Below, one piece after another: positions 1 through 6,344 of a stretch of DNA of 34,782 bases (the stretch's first letter is position 1; each line of letters begins with the position of its first letter). Both the position numbers and the translations under genes were made by a program. Below the pieces are notes generated by a model that saw only the letters and a program-made list of their open reading frames with translations, had not been told where the DNA came from and did no database searches. The stretch spans positions 1-34,782 of the forward strand of contig CADBAP010000016.1 in NCBI GenBank assembly GCA_902792685.1, written 5' to 3'. This DNA comes from an uncultured Prevotellaceae bacterium (lineage in GTDB: Bacteria > Bacteroidota > Bacteroidia > Bacteroidales > Bacteroidaceae).

Positions 1-13
1 ATTTCTGTTCCAT
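1..13 (-). CDS. Crp/Fnr-like regulator, 5' tip only (runs off left edge)
   Basis: Only the start codon and three further codons (MEQK) are inside the window, so the product cannot be judged from these 13 bases alone. The call rests on similarity to the chimeric frame at 988-1239: bases 1-28 match bases 1227-1254 at 25 of 28 positions, covering the start codon, the first codons and the leader, and that second frame continues into a Crp/Fnr-type cyclic-nucleotide-binding domain. I infer that the intact regulator gene continues beyond the left edge in the same orientation and that the frame at 988-1239 is a partial duplicate of it. Confidence 0.5.
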
Positions 14-70
14 TGCAATTCCTTCTCGTTAATCAGTCGTTTGCTTTTACTATGACATAGAAGTTGAATG

Positions 71-78
71 CAAAGATA
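71..78 (-). promoter_or_regulatory. -7 promoter box of the left-edge gene
   Basis: The reverse strand reads TATCTTTG, a full match to the Bacteroidetes -7 consensus TAnnTTTG, about 58 nt upstream of the start codon at 11-13. No TTTG -33 box lies at the usual 19-21 nt spacing, so this is a half-site call. Confidence 0.4.
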
Positions 79-141
79 GTTATTAATTTTCATATCGAAT
101 AATTATCGAAGTAAAAACAGCATAGAGATAAATTTCGCGAC

Positions 142-258
142 AACACCTCCCAACCTCCCCTTTTCGTCTGGAATGCCGATAAAAACAGGGGTTACAGAAG
201 GGGAGGAGTTGCTCAAACACCTCCCCGACACCTCCCCTAACACCTCCCCCCAACACCC
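142..258. repeat. C-rich degenerate array (ACACCTCCCC units)
   Basis: At least five degenerate copies of ACACCTCCCC occur here, two at 142-160 and three at 217-250, with an inverted GGGGAGGAG copy between them near 200. The composition resembles the C-rich hairpin elements found beside genes later in the window, but the copies are tandem and no clean hairpin forms. The open frame through it is low-complexity and not gene-like. Confidence 0.6.
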
Positions 259-267
259 ACCATCATG

Positions 268-702
268 TGACTCAGATATCAGATATCAGTTTTATCATGA
301 GCGGTACATCATAAAAAGAATGGATACAGAATACAGAATACAGTTTTCTCAGCAGCAAACTTACTCACTTACTCACTTACTCACTTAGGACATTAATATT
401 TTTTACCTCTACTTCAGTATTTAAAGAAGAAACCATTATTATAATATATAATATATATATTATATATTATAATAAAATATAAATACTTATAATTTAAAAC
501 TATCTATAATCTTCCATTCTTCAATAGCCAAATCCTAAATGTCCTAAGTGAGTAAGTGAGTAAGTGAGTAACCTCTGGGGCAGAATTACCGCTTTTCATT
601 CTGCCTTTCATTGGGTACAAACCGCTGCTGAGAAAACTGTATTCTGTATTCTGTATCCACAACTTGTGCTACTGAGAAAACTGATATCTGATATCTGAGT
701 CA
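268..702. repeat. Composite nested inverted repeat built from three tandem-repeat blocks
   Basis: Three blocks in the left arm recur as perfect reverse complements, in mirror order, in the right arm. Block 1 is 268-292 with 678-702 (25 bp, built of AGATATC units). Block 2 is 321-356 with 624-659 (36 bp, ATACAGA units). Block 3 is 361-394 with 538-571 (34 bp, three TTACTCAC units). The intervening spacers are not complementary and differ in length between arms. A 40-bp perfect AT palindrome lies at the centre (436-475). Every block is itself a 7-8 nt tandem repeat. No gene is visible inside. The perfect arms imply recent formation or ongoing conversion between them. Confidence 0.95.
436..475. 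repeat. 40-bp perfect AT palindrome at the centre of the nested repeat
   Basis: The 40 bases are all A or T and equal their own reverse complement, with the symmetry axis between 455 and 456. It sits between the block-3 arms of the nested repeat and could extrude as a cruciform or act as an easily melted site. AT palindromes are also a common product of replication slippage, so function is not implied. Confidence 0.9.
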
Positions 703-834
703 CTTGTGGAAGAATGAAAATAGTTTACAGCATATTCCCTGGATGATTTCTACACTTTTGCTGTCATCTAAAAGTATAGGAAACGTAAACAATTGATTAT
801 CAGGCGAATACAAAACGTAGTATTTTATTTTGCA
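703..834. other. Gene-free spacer
   Basis: I see no gene, RNA or clear regulatory site in this stretch. It separates the nested inverted repeat from the 22-nt array. The whole interval 14-987 lacks a supportable gene and is largely occupied by repeats. Confidence 0.5.
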
Positions 835-922
835 AAAGCTTATGTTTTGGAGCCTAAAAGGTCATGTTTTGGAGCGCAAAAGGTGACCTTTCGGAGCGTA
901 AAAGCTTAGGTTTTGAAATGCG
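835..922. repeat. Four tandem 22-nt repeats (iteron-like spacing)
   Basis: Four consecutive 22-nt units start at 835, 857, 879 and 901. Each begins AAAG and most carry a TTTTGGAGC or TTTCGGAGC core followed by a TA or CA end. The spacing is exact although the sequence is degenerate. A 22-bp period places each copy on the same DNA face, as in protein-binding iterons, but nothing replication-like (initiator gene, DnaA boxes) is nearby, so an untranslated dispersed repeat is equally possible. Confidence 0.8.
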
Positions 923-944
923 TAATGCGAAATGCGTAATGCGT
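917..944. repeat. Four tandem 7-nt repeats (AATGCGT)
   Basis: Units AATGCGT, AATGCGA, AATGCGT, AATGCGT run head to tail, overlapping the last 22-nt unit. The array lies about 45 nt beyond the stop codon of the chimeric frame, fitting the wider pattern of 7-8 nt arrays near gene 3' ends in this window. Confidence 0.85.
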
Positions 945-987
945 AATTGAAAAGAATTGACAAGTAAAAGACCAAAACGCCTCATCA

Positions 988-1239
988 TTACTTCGAAACC
1001 ATGCGGAGAATGGCATCGCGACACTCTTCCATCAGCCATTTCGGAGTGCTGGTAGCACCGCTGATGCCCCGCGTCACGTATTTGAAGCACCCGCGCTCCA
1101 CATAGGCGAACCAACGAGCCGGCTCGCCCTCACGCTCCAGCCGATAGCCTTTACGGAAAGTGACTCTCTCGCCTTCCCGTTCGCAGAACTCGCGAAGCGT
1201 TTGCAGGTCTAAGCTGTTGTTGCTAAATTTCTGTTCCAT
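988..1239 (-). pseudogene. Chimeric frame: Crp/Fnr-like N-terminus joined to IspH C-terminus
   Basis: This 83-residue frame has two unrelated parts. Residues 1 to about 57 look like the start of a Crp/Fnr cyclic-nucleotide-binding domain, with FRKGYRLEREGEPARWF and ERGCFKY matching the first beta strands of that fold. Residues about 58-83 (GATSTPKWLMEE and onward) match the C-terminal end of Bacteroidales IspH (LytB), the [4Fe-4S] HMBPP reductase, where GATSTPKWLM is characteristic. The junction falls at residues 58-60, bases about 1060-1068, where both families have a Gly-Ile/Val pair. Neither half could function alone: the regulator lacks most of its sensor and its whole HTH domain, and IspH lacks its cluster ligands. 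The frame keeps an intact promoter (1256-1286), so it may be expressed. Most likely a product of illegitimate recombination after duplication of the left-edge gene. Confidence 0.75.
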
Positions 1240-1255
1240 TGCAAGTCCATTTCGG

Positions 1256-1286
1256 CAAAAATAAAGATTATTTCTGATACTGCAAA
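1256..1286 (-). promoter_or_regulatory. Bacteroidetes promoter of the chimeric frame
   Basis: On the reverse strand TTTG (1283-1286), a 19-nt spacer and TATTTTTG (1256-1263) match the -33/-7 consensus. The predicted start is close to the start codon at 1237-1239. Confidence 0.7.
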
Positions 1287-1582
1287 ATTATTATTGAAAA
1301 AACAGCTGTGTTTGATTTCCGTAAGATTTTGAGACTCCTATGAGCCGACCAAGAATTAGGGGTAAAGCAGCTTTATCATTCAAGTTTCCGAGACAAAAAA
1401 GCTGTATATATGCATAAAATTTATTAGAAAACATTGCAAAAAACGTGTTAGAGACTGTCAGTCTGACAGTCTATTCTTCATTTTTTTACAGAAAAAAAAC
1501 AAAATTTGCTCGATTTTCACTACCTTTGAGGATGTGCCTCGAAGATAGGATGCGTCTCAACAATAAAAATAAATATATTTAT
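1287..1582. other. Gene-free leader region upstream of the LysE-type gene
   Basis: This divergent spacer has no supportable gene. It holds the 21-bp palindrome at 1452-1472 and a lone TACCTTTG box at 1521-1528 without a well-spaced TTTG partner. An open frame from 1445 continues in frame into the downstream transporter gene, but it lies upstream of the better promoter and lacks protein-like composition. Confidence 0.5.
1452..1472. promoter_or_regulatory. 21-bp perfect palindrome, possible operator
   Basis: AGACTGTCAG and its reverse complement CTGACAGTCT flank a single central T. Odd-centred palindromes of about this size are typical repressor sites, and this one lies between the divergent promoters at 1256-1286 and 1583-1613. 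There is no regulator gene next to it, so an operator role is a guess. Confidence 0.4.
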
Positions 1583-1613
1583 TTTGTATTGTCTTCAACT
1601 TTCACTAACTTTG
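1583..1613 (+). promoter_or_regulatory. Promoter of the LysE-type gene
   Basis: TTTG (1583-1586), a 19-nt spacer and TAACTTTG (1606-1613) match the Bacteroidetes consensus exactly. The start codon at 1622 is only 8 nt beyond the -7 box, so the message would have almost no leader. This excludes the upstream start at 1445. Confidence 0.75.
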
Positions 1614-1621
1614 CAAACGAA

Positions 1622-2287
1622 ATGAGTTTTCCGATACATATTAATATCGTTGACCTGGTGTTCAAAGGCATGCTGATAGGCATGATTGCATCGGCACCGA
1701 TGGGACCTGTGGGAATCCTTTGTGTACAGCGTACGCTGAACAAAGGACGGATCTATGGTTTGGCTACAGGCATCGGCGCAGCCATCAGCGATATCATTTA
1801 TGCTGGCATTACAGGTTTCGGTATGGGTTTCGTGATGGCCATCATCAACGACGAACAAAACAAGTTCTACTTGCAGATTATCGGTAGTGTGCTGCTGCTA
1901 TGCTTCGGCATCTTCACGTGGCGCACCGACCCTACCAAGAAGATGCATAAATCGGGACAGAAAAAGGGTACGATCTGGTATAACACGTGGACAGCCTTCC
2001 TGGTGACATTCTCGAATCCACTCATCATCTTCCTCTTCATGGCACTGTTTGCACAGTTTGCCTTTGTCATTCCCGACCACCCGTTTGAAATGGTTATCGG
2101 GTTTGCCAGCATCGTGGGAGGAGCCTTGCTGTGGTGGTACGGACTTTCCTGGCTGGTGGATAAGGTGAGGACGATTTTCGATGAACACGGCATCCGTATC
2201 ATCAACAGAATCATTGGGGCTGTCGTCACGTTGTTCTCGGTGATTTCCCTTTTCGGAACAGTCACGAACCTGTATCGGTTCTTCTGA
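1622..2287 (+). CDS. LysE/RhtB-family amino-acid exporter
   Basis: A 221-residue inner-membrane protein of the LysE superfamily, which exports amino acids or related small metabolites. The N-terminal segment FKGMLIGMIASAPMGPVGILCVQRTL carries the family's signature (small residues, then PMGPVG, then a Gln-Arg-Thr-Leu turn), and about six hydrophobic segments follow, including the conserved TFSNPLIIFLF stretch. Length is normal for the family. The substrate cannot be read from the sequence. The start at 1622 is chosen because it follows a consensus promoter and begins just before the first membrane segment; a longer frame from 1445 adds a non-homologous N-terminus. A C-rich hairpin element begins 3 nt after its stop codon. 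Confidence 0.88.
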   Translation: MSFPIHINIVDLVFKGMLIGMIASAPMGPVGILCVQRTLNKGRIYGLATGIGAAISDIIYAGITGFGMGFVMAIINDEQNKFYLQIIGSVLLLCFGIFTWRTDPTKKMHKSGQKKGTIWYNTWTAFLVTFSNPLIIFLFMALFAQFAFVIPDHPFEMVIGFASIVGGALLWWYGLSWLVDKVRTIFDEHGIRIINRIIGAVVTLFSVISLFGTVTNLYRFF

Positions 2288-2290
2288 AAA

Positions 2291-2325
2291 GACCCTCCCC
2301 CTGCCCCTCCCTGTATATGGAGGGG
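2291..2325 (+). repeat. C-rich hairpin element A, just after the LysE-type stop codon
   Basis: Starts 3 nt after the stop. A C-rich head (GACCCTCCCCCTG) leads to a stem pairing CCCCTCC (2304-2310) with GGAGGGG (2319-2325). Sense orientation to the preceding gene. Same architecture as elements C, D, F and I. Confidence 0.8.
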
Positions 2326-2335
2326 AGTAAAGAGG

Positions 2336-2363
2336 GGTTGTAAAATCGTAAAATTGTGAATTA
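2336..2363 (+). repeat. GTAAAATTGT-type AT-rich spacer repeat
   Basis: Two to three near-repeats of GTAAAATNGT lie directly upstream of the DUF4924 start codon. Similar spacers precede cinA-type, atpC, atpG and acn start codons elsewhere in this window. Confidence 0.6.
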
Positions 2364-2368
2364 TATAA

Positions 2369-2914
2369 ATGTTTATCGCTAAAGAATTAAAGAAGAAAAG
2401 TATTGCGGAATATCTGCTGTATATGTGGCAGGTAGAGGATATCATCCGTGCTTACGGATGCTCGCTGACCCGTATTCAGAACGAATATATCAACCAGTTT
2501 GATTATACCGACGAACAGAAGGAAGAGGAAACCGACTGGTTCGGCGACCTGATTCGCATGATGAACAGCGAAGGATGCCGCGAAAACGGACACCTTGCCA
2601 TCAACCAGATTATCATCCAGCAACTCTCAGAACTCCATTTGCAGCTGTTGGATTCCACGAAGTTCCCTTTCTACAATACGGAATACTATCGTGTGTTGCC
2701 CTTTATCGTGGAACTGCGCCAGCGGGGAAATGATGAGAACGAGGACGAGATAGAGACGTGCTTCAACGCGCTCTACGGCACCATGCTGCTGCGGTTGCAG
2801 AAGAAAGAAATCAGTGAAAACACCCAGCATGCCGTCAAGGAGATTACCACTTTCATCGGTATGCTCAGTGACTACTATCTGAAAGATAAAGAGGAAGGGC
2901 TACAGTTTGAATAA
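2369..2914 (+). CDS. DUF4924 family protein
   Basis: A 181-residue, mostly helical, acidic cytoplasmic protein. The N-terminus (MFIAKELKKKSIAEYLLYMWQVEDIIRAY) and the ENGHLAINQ and FNALYGTMLLRLQKKEIS stretches are those of DUF4924, a family found in Bacteroidetes with no assigned function. No signal peptide, membrane segment or catalytic motif is visible. It is followed 13 nt later by rfbD and is probably co-transcribed from the promoter at 1583, although the C-rich hairpin between it and the LysE-type gene may attenuate read-through. The start ATG is clear and agrees with family length. Confidence 0.85.
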   Translation: MFIAKELKKKSIAEYLLYMWQVEDIIRAYGCSLTRIQNEYINQFDYTDEQKEEETDWFGDLIRMMNSEGCRENGHLAINQIIIQQLSELHLQLLDSTKFPFYNTEYYRVLPFIVELRQRGNDENEDEIETCFNALYGTMLLRLQKKEISENTQHAVKEITTFIGMLSDYYLKDKEEGLQFE

Positions 2915-2927
2915 TAAGAAGACGAAT

Positions 2928-3776
2928 ATGAATATTTTGATTACCGGCTGTAACGGTCAATTAGGAAATGAAATTCAATTGCTGGAGAAGGATTTTCCCC
3001 AGCATACCTTTTATAATACGGATGTGGCGGAACTGGATATCACGGATGAAGAAGCTATCCGACAGTTCGTGCAAGACAATGCCATCGACGGCATTATCAA
3101 CTGCGCTGCTTATACCGCCGTTGACAAAGCTGAAGACAACGAGGAACTTTGTACGAAACTGAATGCAGAGGCGCCGGCATATCTCGCACAAGCCGTTGGT
3201 GAACAGGACGGATGGATGATTCATATCAGTACCGACTACGTGTTTGACGGCACCAACCACACGCCTTACAAGGAAGACGACGAGACGTGTCCGAACAGTG
3301 TCTATGGACGAACGAAACTCGTGGGCGAGTTCAATGTACAGAAGCTTTGTCCTCGATCCATGATTATCCGCACAGCGTGGCTCTATTCTACGTTCGGCAA
3401 CAACTTCGTCAAGACGATGCTGCGACTCGGAAGGGAAAAGAGCGAGCTGGGTGTCATCTTCGACCAGATAGGTACACCCACCTGTGGGCACGACCTCGCC
3501 GTAGCCATCATGACGGCAATCAGCAAAGGCATTGTGCCGGGCATCTTCCATTTCACCAACGAGGGTGTCACCAGCTGGTACGATTTCACCAAGGCCATCC
3601 ACCGCATAGCCGGCATCACCACCTGCAAGGTTCGTCCGCTGCATACGGAGGAATATCCCACACCCGCTTCCCGTCCCCACTACGGTGTGCTGGACAAAAC
3701 GAAAATCAAACAGACCTACGGCATTGAGATCCCCCACTGGGAAGAGAGTCTCGAAGTATGCATCAAAGCCCTTTAA
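2928..3776 (+). CDS. rfbD: dTDP-4-dehydrorhamnose reductase
   Basis: A 282-residue short-chain-type reductase that catalyses the last step of dTDP-L-rhamnose synthesis, reducing dTDP-4-dehydrorhamnose with NAD(P)H; the sugar feeds surface polysaccharide. Visible are the nucleotide-binding turn GCNGQLG (7-13), the STDYVFDG motif (101-108) and the YGRTK catalytic Tyr-Lys pair (Y126, K130). Length is normal. The other rml genes (rfbA, B, C) are not in the window, so this is a lone reductase beside DUF4924. The ATG at 2928 is preferred to an in-frame TTG at 2907, which overlaps the upstream gene and adds seven residues before the conserved MNILITG start. Confidence 0.92.
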   Translation: MNILITGCNGQLGNEIQLLEKDFPQHTFYNTDVAELDITDEEAIRQFVQDNAIDGIINCAAYTAVDKAEDNEELCTKLNAEAPAYLAQAVGEQDGWMIHISTDYVFDGTNHTPYKEDDETCPNSVYGRTKLVGEFNVQKLCPRSMIIRTAWLYSTFGNNFVKTMLRLGREKSELGVIFDQIGTPTCGHDLAVAIMTAISKGIVPGIFHFTNEGVTSWYDFTKAIHRIAGITTCKVRPLHTEEYPTPASRPHYGVLDKTKIKQTYGIEIPHWEESLEVCIKAL

Positions 3777-3815
3777 AGAAGAATATTTAACTAGAAAATT
3801 CCCACCCAATTAGTC

Positions 3816-3850
3816 TCTCTCCTCCCTTGGGAGGAGTTGGAGGTGGGGTC
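3816..3850 (-). repeat. C-rich hairpin element B, antisense, before prfC
   Basis: The reverse strand reads GACCCCACCTCC, then a stem pairing CTCCTCCC with GGGAGGAG (3819-3826 with 3829-3836) over a TT loop. It ends 8 nt before the prfC start codon and is inverted relative to element D after the prfC stop, so prfC is bracketed by inverted copies. Confidence 0.8.
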
Positions 3851-3858
3851 AAACTTTT

Positions 3859-5478
3859 ATGAATCAAGAAATAGAAAGAAGAAGAACATTTGCTATCATC
3901 TCCCACCCTGATGCCGGTAAGACCACGTTGACCGAGAAGTTCCTGCTTTTCGGTGGACAGATTCAGGTGGCGGGAGCCGTGAAGAGTAACAAAATCCGCA
4001 AGACGGCTACTTCCGACTGGATGGATATCGAGAAACAGCGTGGTATCTCCGTCAGCACATCCGTCATGGAGTTCGACTATACCCCCGAAGGGTCTGAGAT
4101 AGAATACAAGGTGAACATCCTGGATACTCCAGGTCACCAGGACTTTGCCGAAGACACCTACCGCACGCTGACGGCTGTTGACTCTGCCATCATCGTTGTC
4201 GATGGTGCCAAAGGTGTGGAGGCACAGACGCGCAAACTCATGGAGGTGTGCCGTATGCGCAATACGCCCGTCATCATCTTCATTAACAAGATGGACCGCG
4301 AAGGTCGTGATCCCTTTGACCTGTTGGATGAGCTGGAGCAGGAGCTACAAATCAAGGTGCGCCCCTTATCATGGCCCATCAATCAGGGACAGAAGTTCAA
4401 GGGTGTGTATAACATCTACGAAGACAAACTCGATCTGTTCACTCCTGACAAGCAGCGCGTGACAGAAAAAGTGGAGGTGAGCCTCACCCCTACCCCCTCT
4501 CCAAAGGGAGAGGGGAATAGTCACCCTTTTGTTGATGACATTATTGGCGAACAGGATGCCCAGCAGCTGCGCGACGACTTGGAACTGGTCAGCGGCGTTT
4601 ATCCCGACTTCGAGGTCGAGACCTACCGTTCGGCAGAGGTAGCACCCGTGTTTTTCGGTTCAGCACTCAACAACTTCGGTGTGCAGGAGCTGCTCAACTG
4701 CTTTGTAGAAATCGCACCATCGCCGCGTCCCACGAAAGCCGAGGAGCGTGAGGTGCAACCCGACGAGCAGAAGTTCAGCGGATTCATCTTTAAGATTACC
4801 GCCAACATCGACCCGAACCACCGTTCCTGTATCGCCTTCTGCAAGGTGTGCAGCGGTAAGTTCCTGCGCAACCAGCCTTACCTGCATGTGCGTCAGGGGA
4901 AAACACTTCGTTTCTCCTCTCCCACTCAGTTTATGGCACAGCGTAAGTCAACCATCGACGAGGCGTGGGCAGGAGATATTGTCGGATTGCCAGACAACGG
5001 CATCTTCAAGATTGGCGATACGCTGACAGAAGGGGAACAATTACATTTCCGCGGACTTCCCTCCTTCTCGCCTGAGATGTTCAAATACATCGAAAACGAT
5101 GATCCGATGAAATCCAAGCAGTTGGAAAAAGGTATTAACCAATTGATGGATGAAGGTGTGGCACAGCTGTTTGTGAACCAGTTTAATGGCCGAAAAATCA
5201 TCGGTACGGTAGGACAATTACAGTTTGAAGTCATCCAATACCGTTTGGAAAACGAATACAATGCGAAGTGTCGCTGGGAACCGGTACATCTCTACAAGGC
5301 TTGCTGGATAGAGGCCGATGATGAAAAGGAACTGGAGAACTTCAAGAAACGCAAGTATCAATATATGGCGAAAGACCGTGAAGGTCGTGATGTATTCCTC
5401 GCCGATTCCGGCTATGTGCTCTCGATGGCGCAGCAAGACTTCGAACACATCAAGTTCCACTTTACCAGTGAGTTCTAA
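3859..5478 (+). CDS. prfC: Peptide chain release factor 3
   Basis: RF3 is the GTPase that removes RF1/RF2 from the ribosome after termination. The 539-residue protein has the P-loop HPDAGKTT (16-23), switch II DTPGH (89-93) and NKMD (143-146), followed by the RF3-type domain II and C-terminal regions. It is slightly longer than the usual 525-530 residues. Near residues 208-220 the peptide [12 protein letters not shown] is encoded by an in-frame C-rich hairpin element (4483-4515), in the loop after the G domain where RF3 sequences vary in length, so activity is probably retained. A further element follows the stop codon immediately, then a bidirectional terminator at 5527-5569. Confidence 0.95.
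   Translation: MNQEIERRRTFAIISHPDAGKTTLTEKFLLFGGQIQVAGAVKSNKIRKTATSDWMDIEKQRGISVSTSVMEFDYTPEGSEIEYKVNILDTPGHQDFAEDTYRTLTAVDSAIIVVDGAKGVEAQTRKLMEVCRMRNTPVIIFINKMDREGRDPFDLLDELEQELQIKVRPLSWPINQGQKFKGVYNIYEDKLDLFTPDKQRVTEKVEVSLTPTPSPKGEGNSHPFVDDIIGEQDAQQLRDDLELVSGVYPDFEVETYRSAEVAPVFFGSALNNFGVQELLNCFVEIAPSPRPTKAEEREVQPDEQKFSGFIFKITANIDPNHRSCIAFCKVCSGKFLRNQPYLHVRQGKTLRFSSPTQFMAQRKSTIDEAWAGDIVGLPDNGIFKIGDTLTEGEQLHFRGLPSFSPEMFKYIENDDPMKSKQLEKGINQLMDEGVAQLFVNQFNGRKIIGTVGQLQFEVIQYRLENEYNAKCRWEPVHLYKACWIEADDEKELENFKKRKYQYMAKDREGRDVFLADSGYVLSMAQQDFEHIKFHFTSEF
4483..4515 (+). repeat. C-rich hairpin element C, in frame inside prfC
   Basis: A C-rich head followed by a 9-bp perfect stem (4494-4502 with 4507-4515) around AAAG. 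It is 33 nt, keeps the prfC frame and encodes about [12 protein letters not shown]. Same design and sense orientation as the post-stop elements A, D and F. Confidence 0.85.
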
Positions 5479-5512
5479 GACCCCACCCCCATTCCCCTCC
5501 CAAAGGGAGGGG
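5479..5512 (+). repeat. C-rich hairpin element D, abutting the prfC stop codon
   Basis: Begins at the base after TAA. The head GACCCCACCCCCATT is followed by CCCCTCCC (5494-5501) pairing with GGGAGGGG (5505-5512) over an AAA loop. No T-run follows directly, so it is not a classical terminator; that role belongs to the hairpin at 5527-5569. Confidence 0.85.
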
Positions 5513-5526
5513 CTTAAAAAGAATAA

Positions 5527-5569
5527 CAAAAAATGGTCGCCCAACATTTGTTGAGCGACCACTTTTTAT
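5527..5569. terminator. Bidirectional terminator between prfC and the DUF4295 gene
   Basis: TGGTCGC (5534-5540) pairs with GCGACCA (5555-5561), extended by CAAC/GTTG across one mismatch, with an ATTT loop. A-rich sequence precedes and TTTTTAT follows, so it can stop transcription from both convergent genes. Confidence 0.85.
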
Positions 5570-5590
5570 ATAAAATAAAATCTGTTCGAA

Positions 5591-5749
5591 TTAGTTCTTG
5601 AAGAAATCCTTCACAGCCTCGTTGGGAACCATCTGCTCATCGAAGATATAAGCACCGGTCTTGGGGCTTTTTACCATTTTGATAACCTTTGTGTATGCGC
5701 GACCGTCCGTAGAACCTTCATGGAGGGTAGCAACCGCTTTCTTTGCCAT
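5591..5749 (-). CDS. DUF4295 family small protein
   Basis: A 52-residue basic protein, MAKKAVATLHEG at its start and a NEAVKDFFKN end. It matches DUF4295, a short Bacteroidetes family usually encoded directly after rpmB and rpmG, as here. The position beside two ribosomal protein genes and the lysine-rich composition suggest a ribosome-associated role, but none is established. ATG start, with the stop followed by the shared terminator. Confidence 0.85.
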   Translation of the reverse strand: MAKKAVATLHEGSTDGRAYTKVIKMVKSPKTGAYIFDEQMVPNEAVKDFFKN

Positions 5750-5774
5750 TTCTTAAATGCTTTTAAACGTTATT

Positions 5775-5966
5775 TTACTTAATCTCCTTGTGAATGGTCA
5801 TGCGCTTCAGGATGGGGTTGTATTTCTTCAACTCCAGACGCTCAGCCGTATTCTTACGATTCTTGGTCGTCACATAACGGCTTGTTCCTGGAAGACCGCT
5901 ATTCTTCATCTCAGTGCATTCGAGAATAACCTGCACTCTGTTTCCTTTTGCTTTCTTGTTTGCCAT
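5775..5966 (-). CDS. rpmG: 50S ribosomal protein L33
   Basis: A 63-residue basic protein with the L33 pattern: [13 protein letters not shown] near the start, then [23 protein letters not shown] and the closing [17 protein letters not shown] region. It binds 23S rRNA near the E site. The four zinc-binding cysteines of the C+ form are absent (only one Cys is present), so this is the zinc-independent form. It lies 5 nt after rpmB and is part of the rpmB-rpmG-DUF4295 operon. Confidence 0.95.
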   Translation of the reverse strand: MANKKAKGNRVQVILECTEMKNSGLPGTSRYVTTKNRKNTAERLELKKYNPILKRMTIHKEIK

Positions 5967-5971
5967 GATGA

Positions 5972-6235
5972 TTAATCTCCTATCACTTTAATGTCTTTCC
6001 AGTCTACATAACCTTTGGCAACAGCCTGCTTCAAAGCAGCATCAAGACCTACCTTGTTAATCATACGGAGACCTGCTGCACTAATCTTGAGGCGAATCCA
6101 GCACTGCTCTTCTACATAGTAGAACTTCTTGCTGAACAAATTAACATCAAAGCTTCTCTTTGTACGGTGCTTTGAGTGAGACACATTGTTGCCAATCTGT
6201 GCCTTCTTTCCTGTAATCTGACAAATCTTAGACAT
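5972..6235 (-). CDS. rpmB: 50S ribosomal protein L28
   Basis: An 87-residue protein beginning [27 protein letters not shown], the L28 signature, and continuing with the Bacteroidetes-type [31 protein letters not shown] region. L28 is a late-assembling large-subunit protein. It is first in a three-gene operon with its own promoter at 6289-6319, separate from the upstream cinA-type gene. Confidence 0.96.
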   Translation of the reverse strand: MSKICQITGKKAQIGNNVSHSKHRTKRSFDVNLFSKKFYYVEEQCWIRLKISAAGLRMINKVGLDAALKQAVAKGYVDWKDIKVIGD

Positions 6236-6288
6236 TTCTATCTACTCTTTTTAGTATTCGTTAATTGATACCTATTCCAAACAGGGTG

Positions 6289-6319
6289 CAAAATTACTAA
6301 GATTCTTTGAATTAACAAA
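6289..6319 (-). promoter_or_regulatory. Promoter of the rpmB-rpmG-DUF4295 operon
   Basis: Reverse strand TTTG (6316-6319), 19-nt spacer, TAATTTTG (6289-6296). It lies in the 109-nt gap after the cinA-type gene and gives a leader of roughly 45 nt before rpmB. Confidence 0.75.
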
Positions 6320-6344
6320 ACTTTCACCTAAATAATCTTTGAAT

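Noticed and set aside
173-388. 71-codon open frame on the + strand
   Set aside because: It runs through the C-rich array and the left arm of the nested inverted repeat, with repetitive low-complexity peptide and no promoter.
268-702. CRISPR array
   Set aside because: Repeats are 7-8 nt, directly adjacent, without unique spacers of constant length, and there are no cas genes.
1445-1621. N-terminal extension of the LysE-type protein
   Set aside because: It precedes a perfect promoter at 1583-1613, includes the 21-bp palindrome and has no similarity to the family N-terminus.
2961-3809. 282-codon frame opposite rfbD
   Set aside because: Antisense shadow of a conserved reductase, with no promoter or family match.
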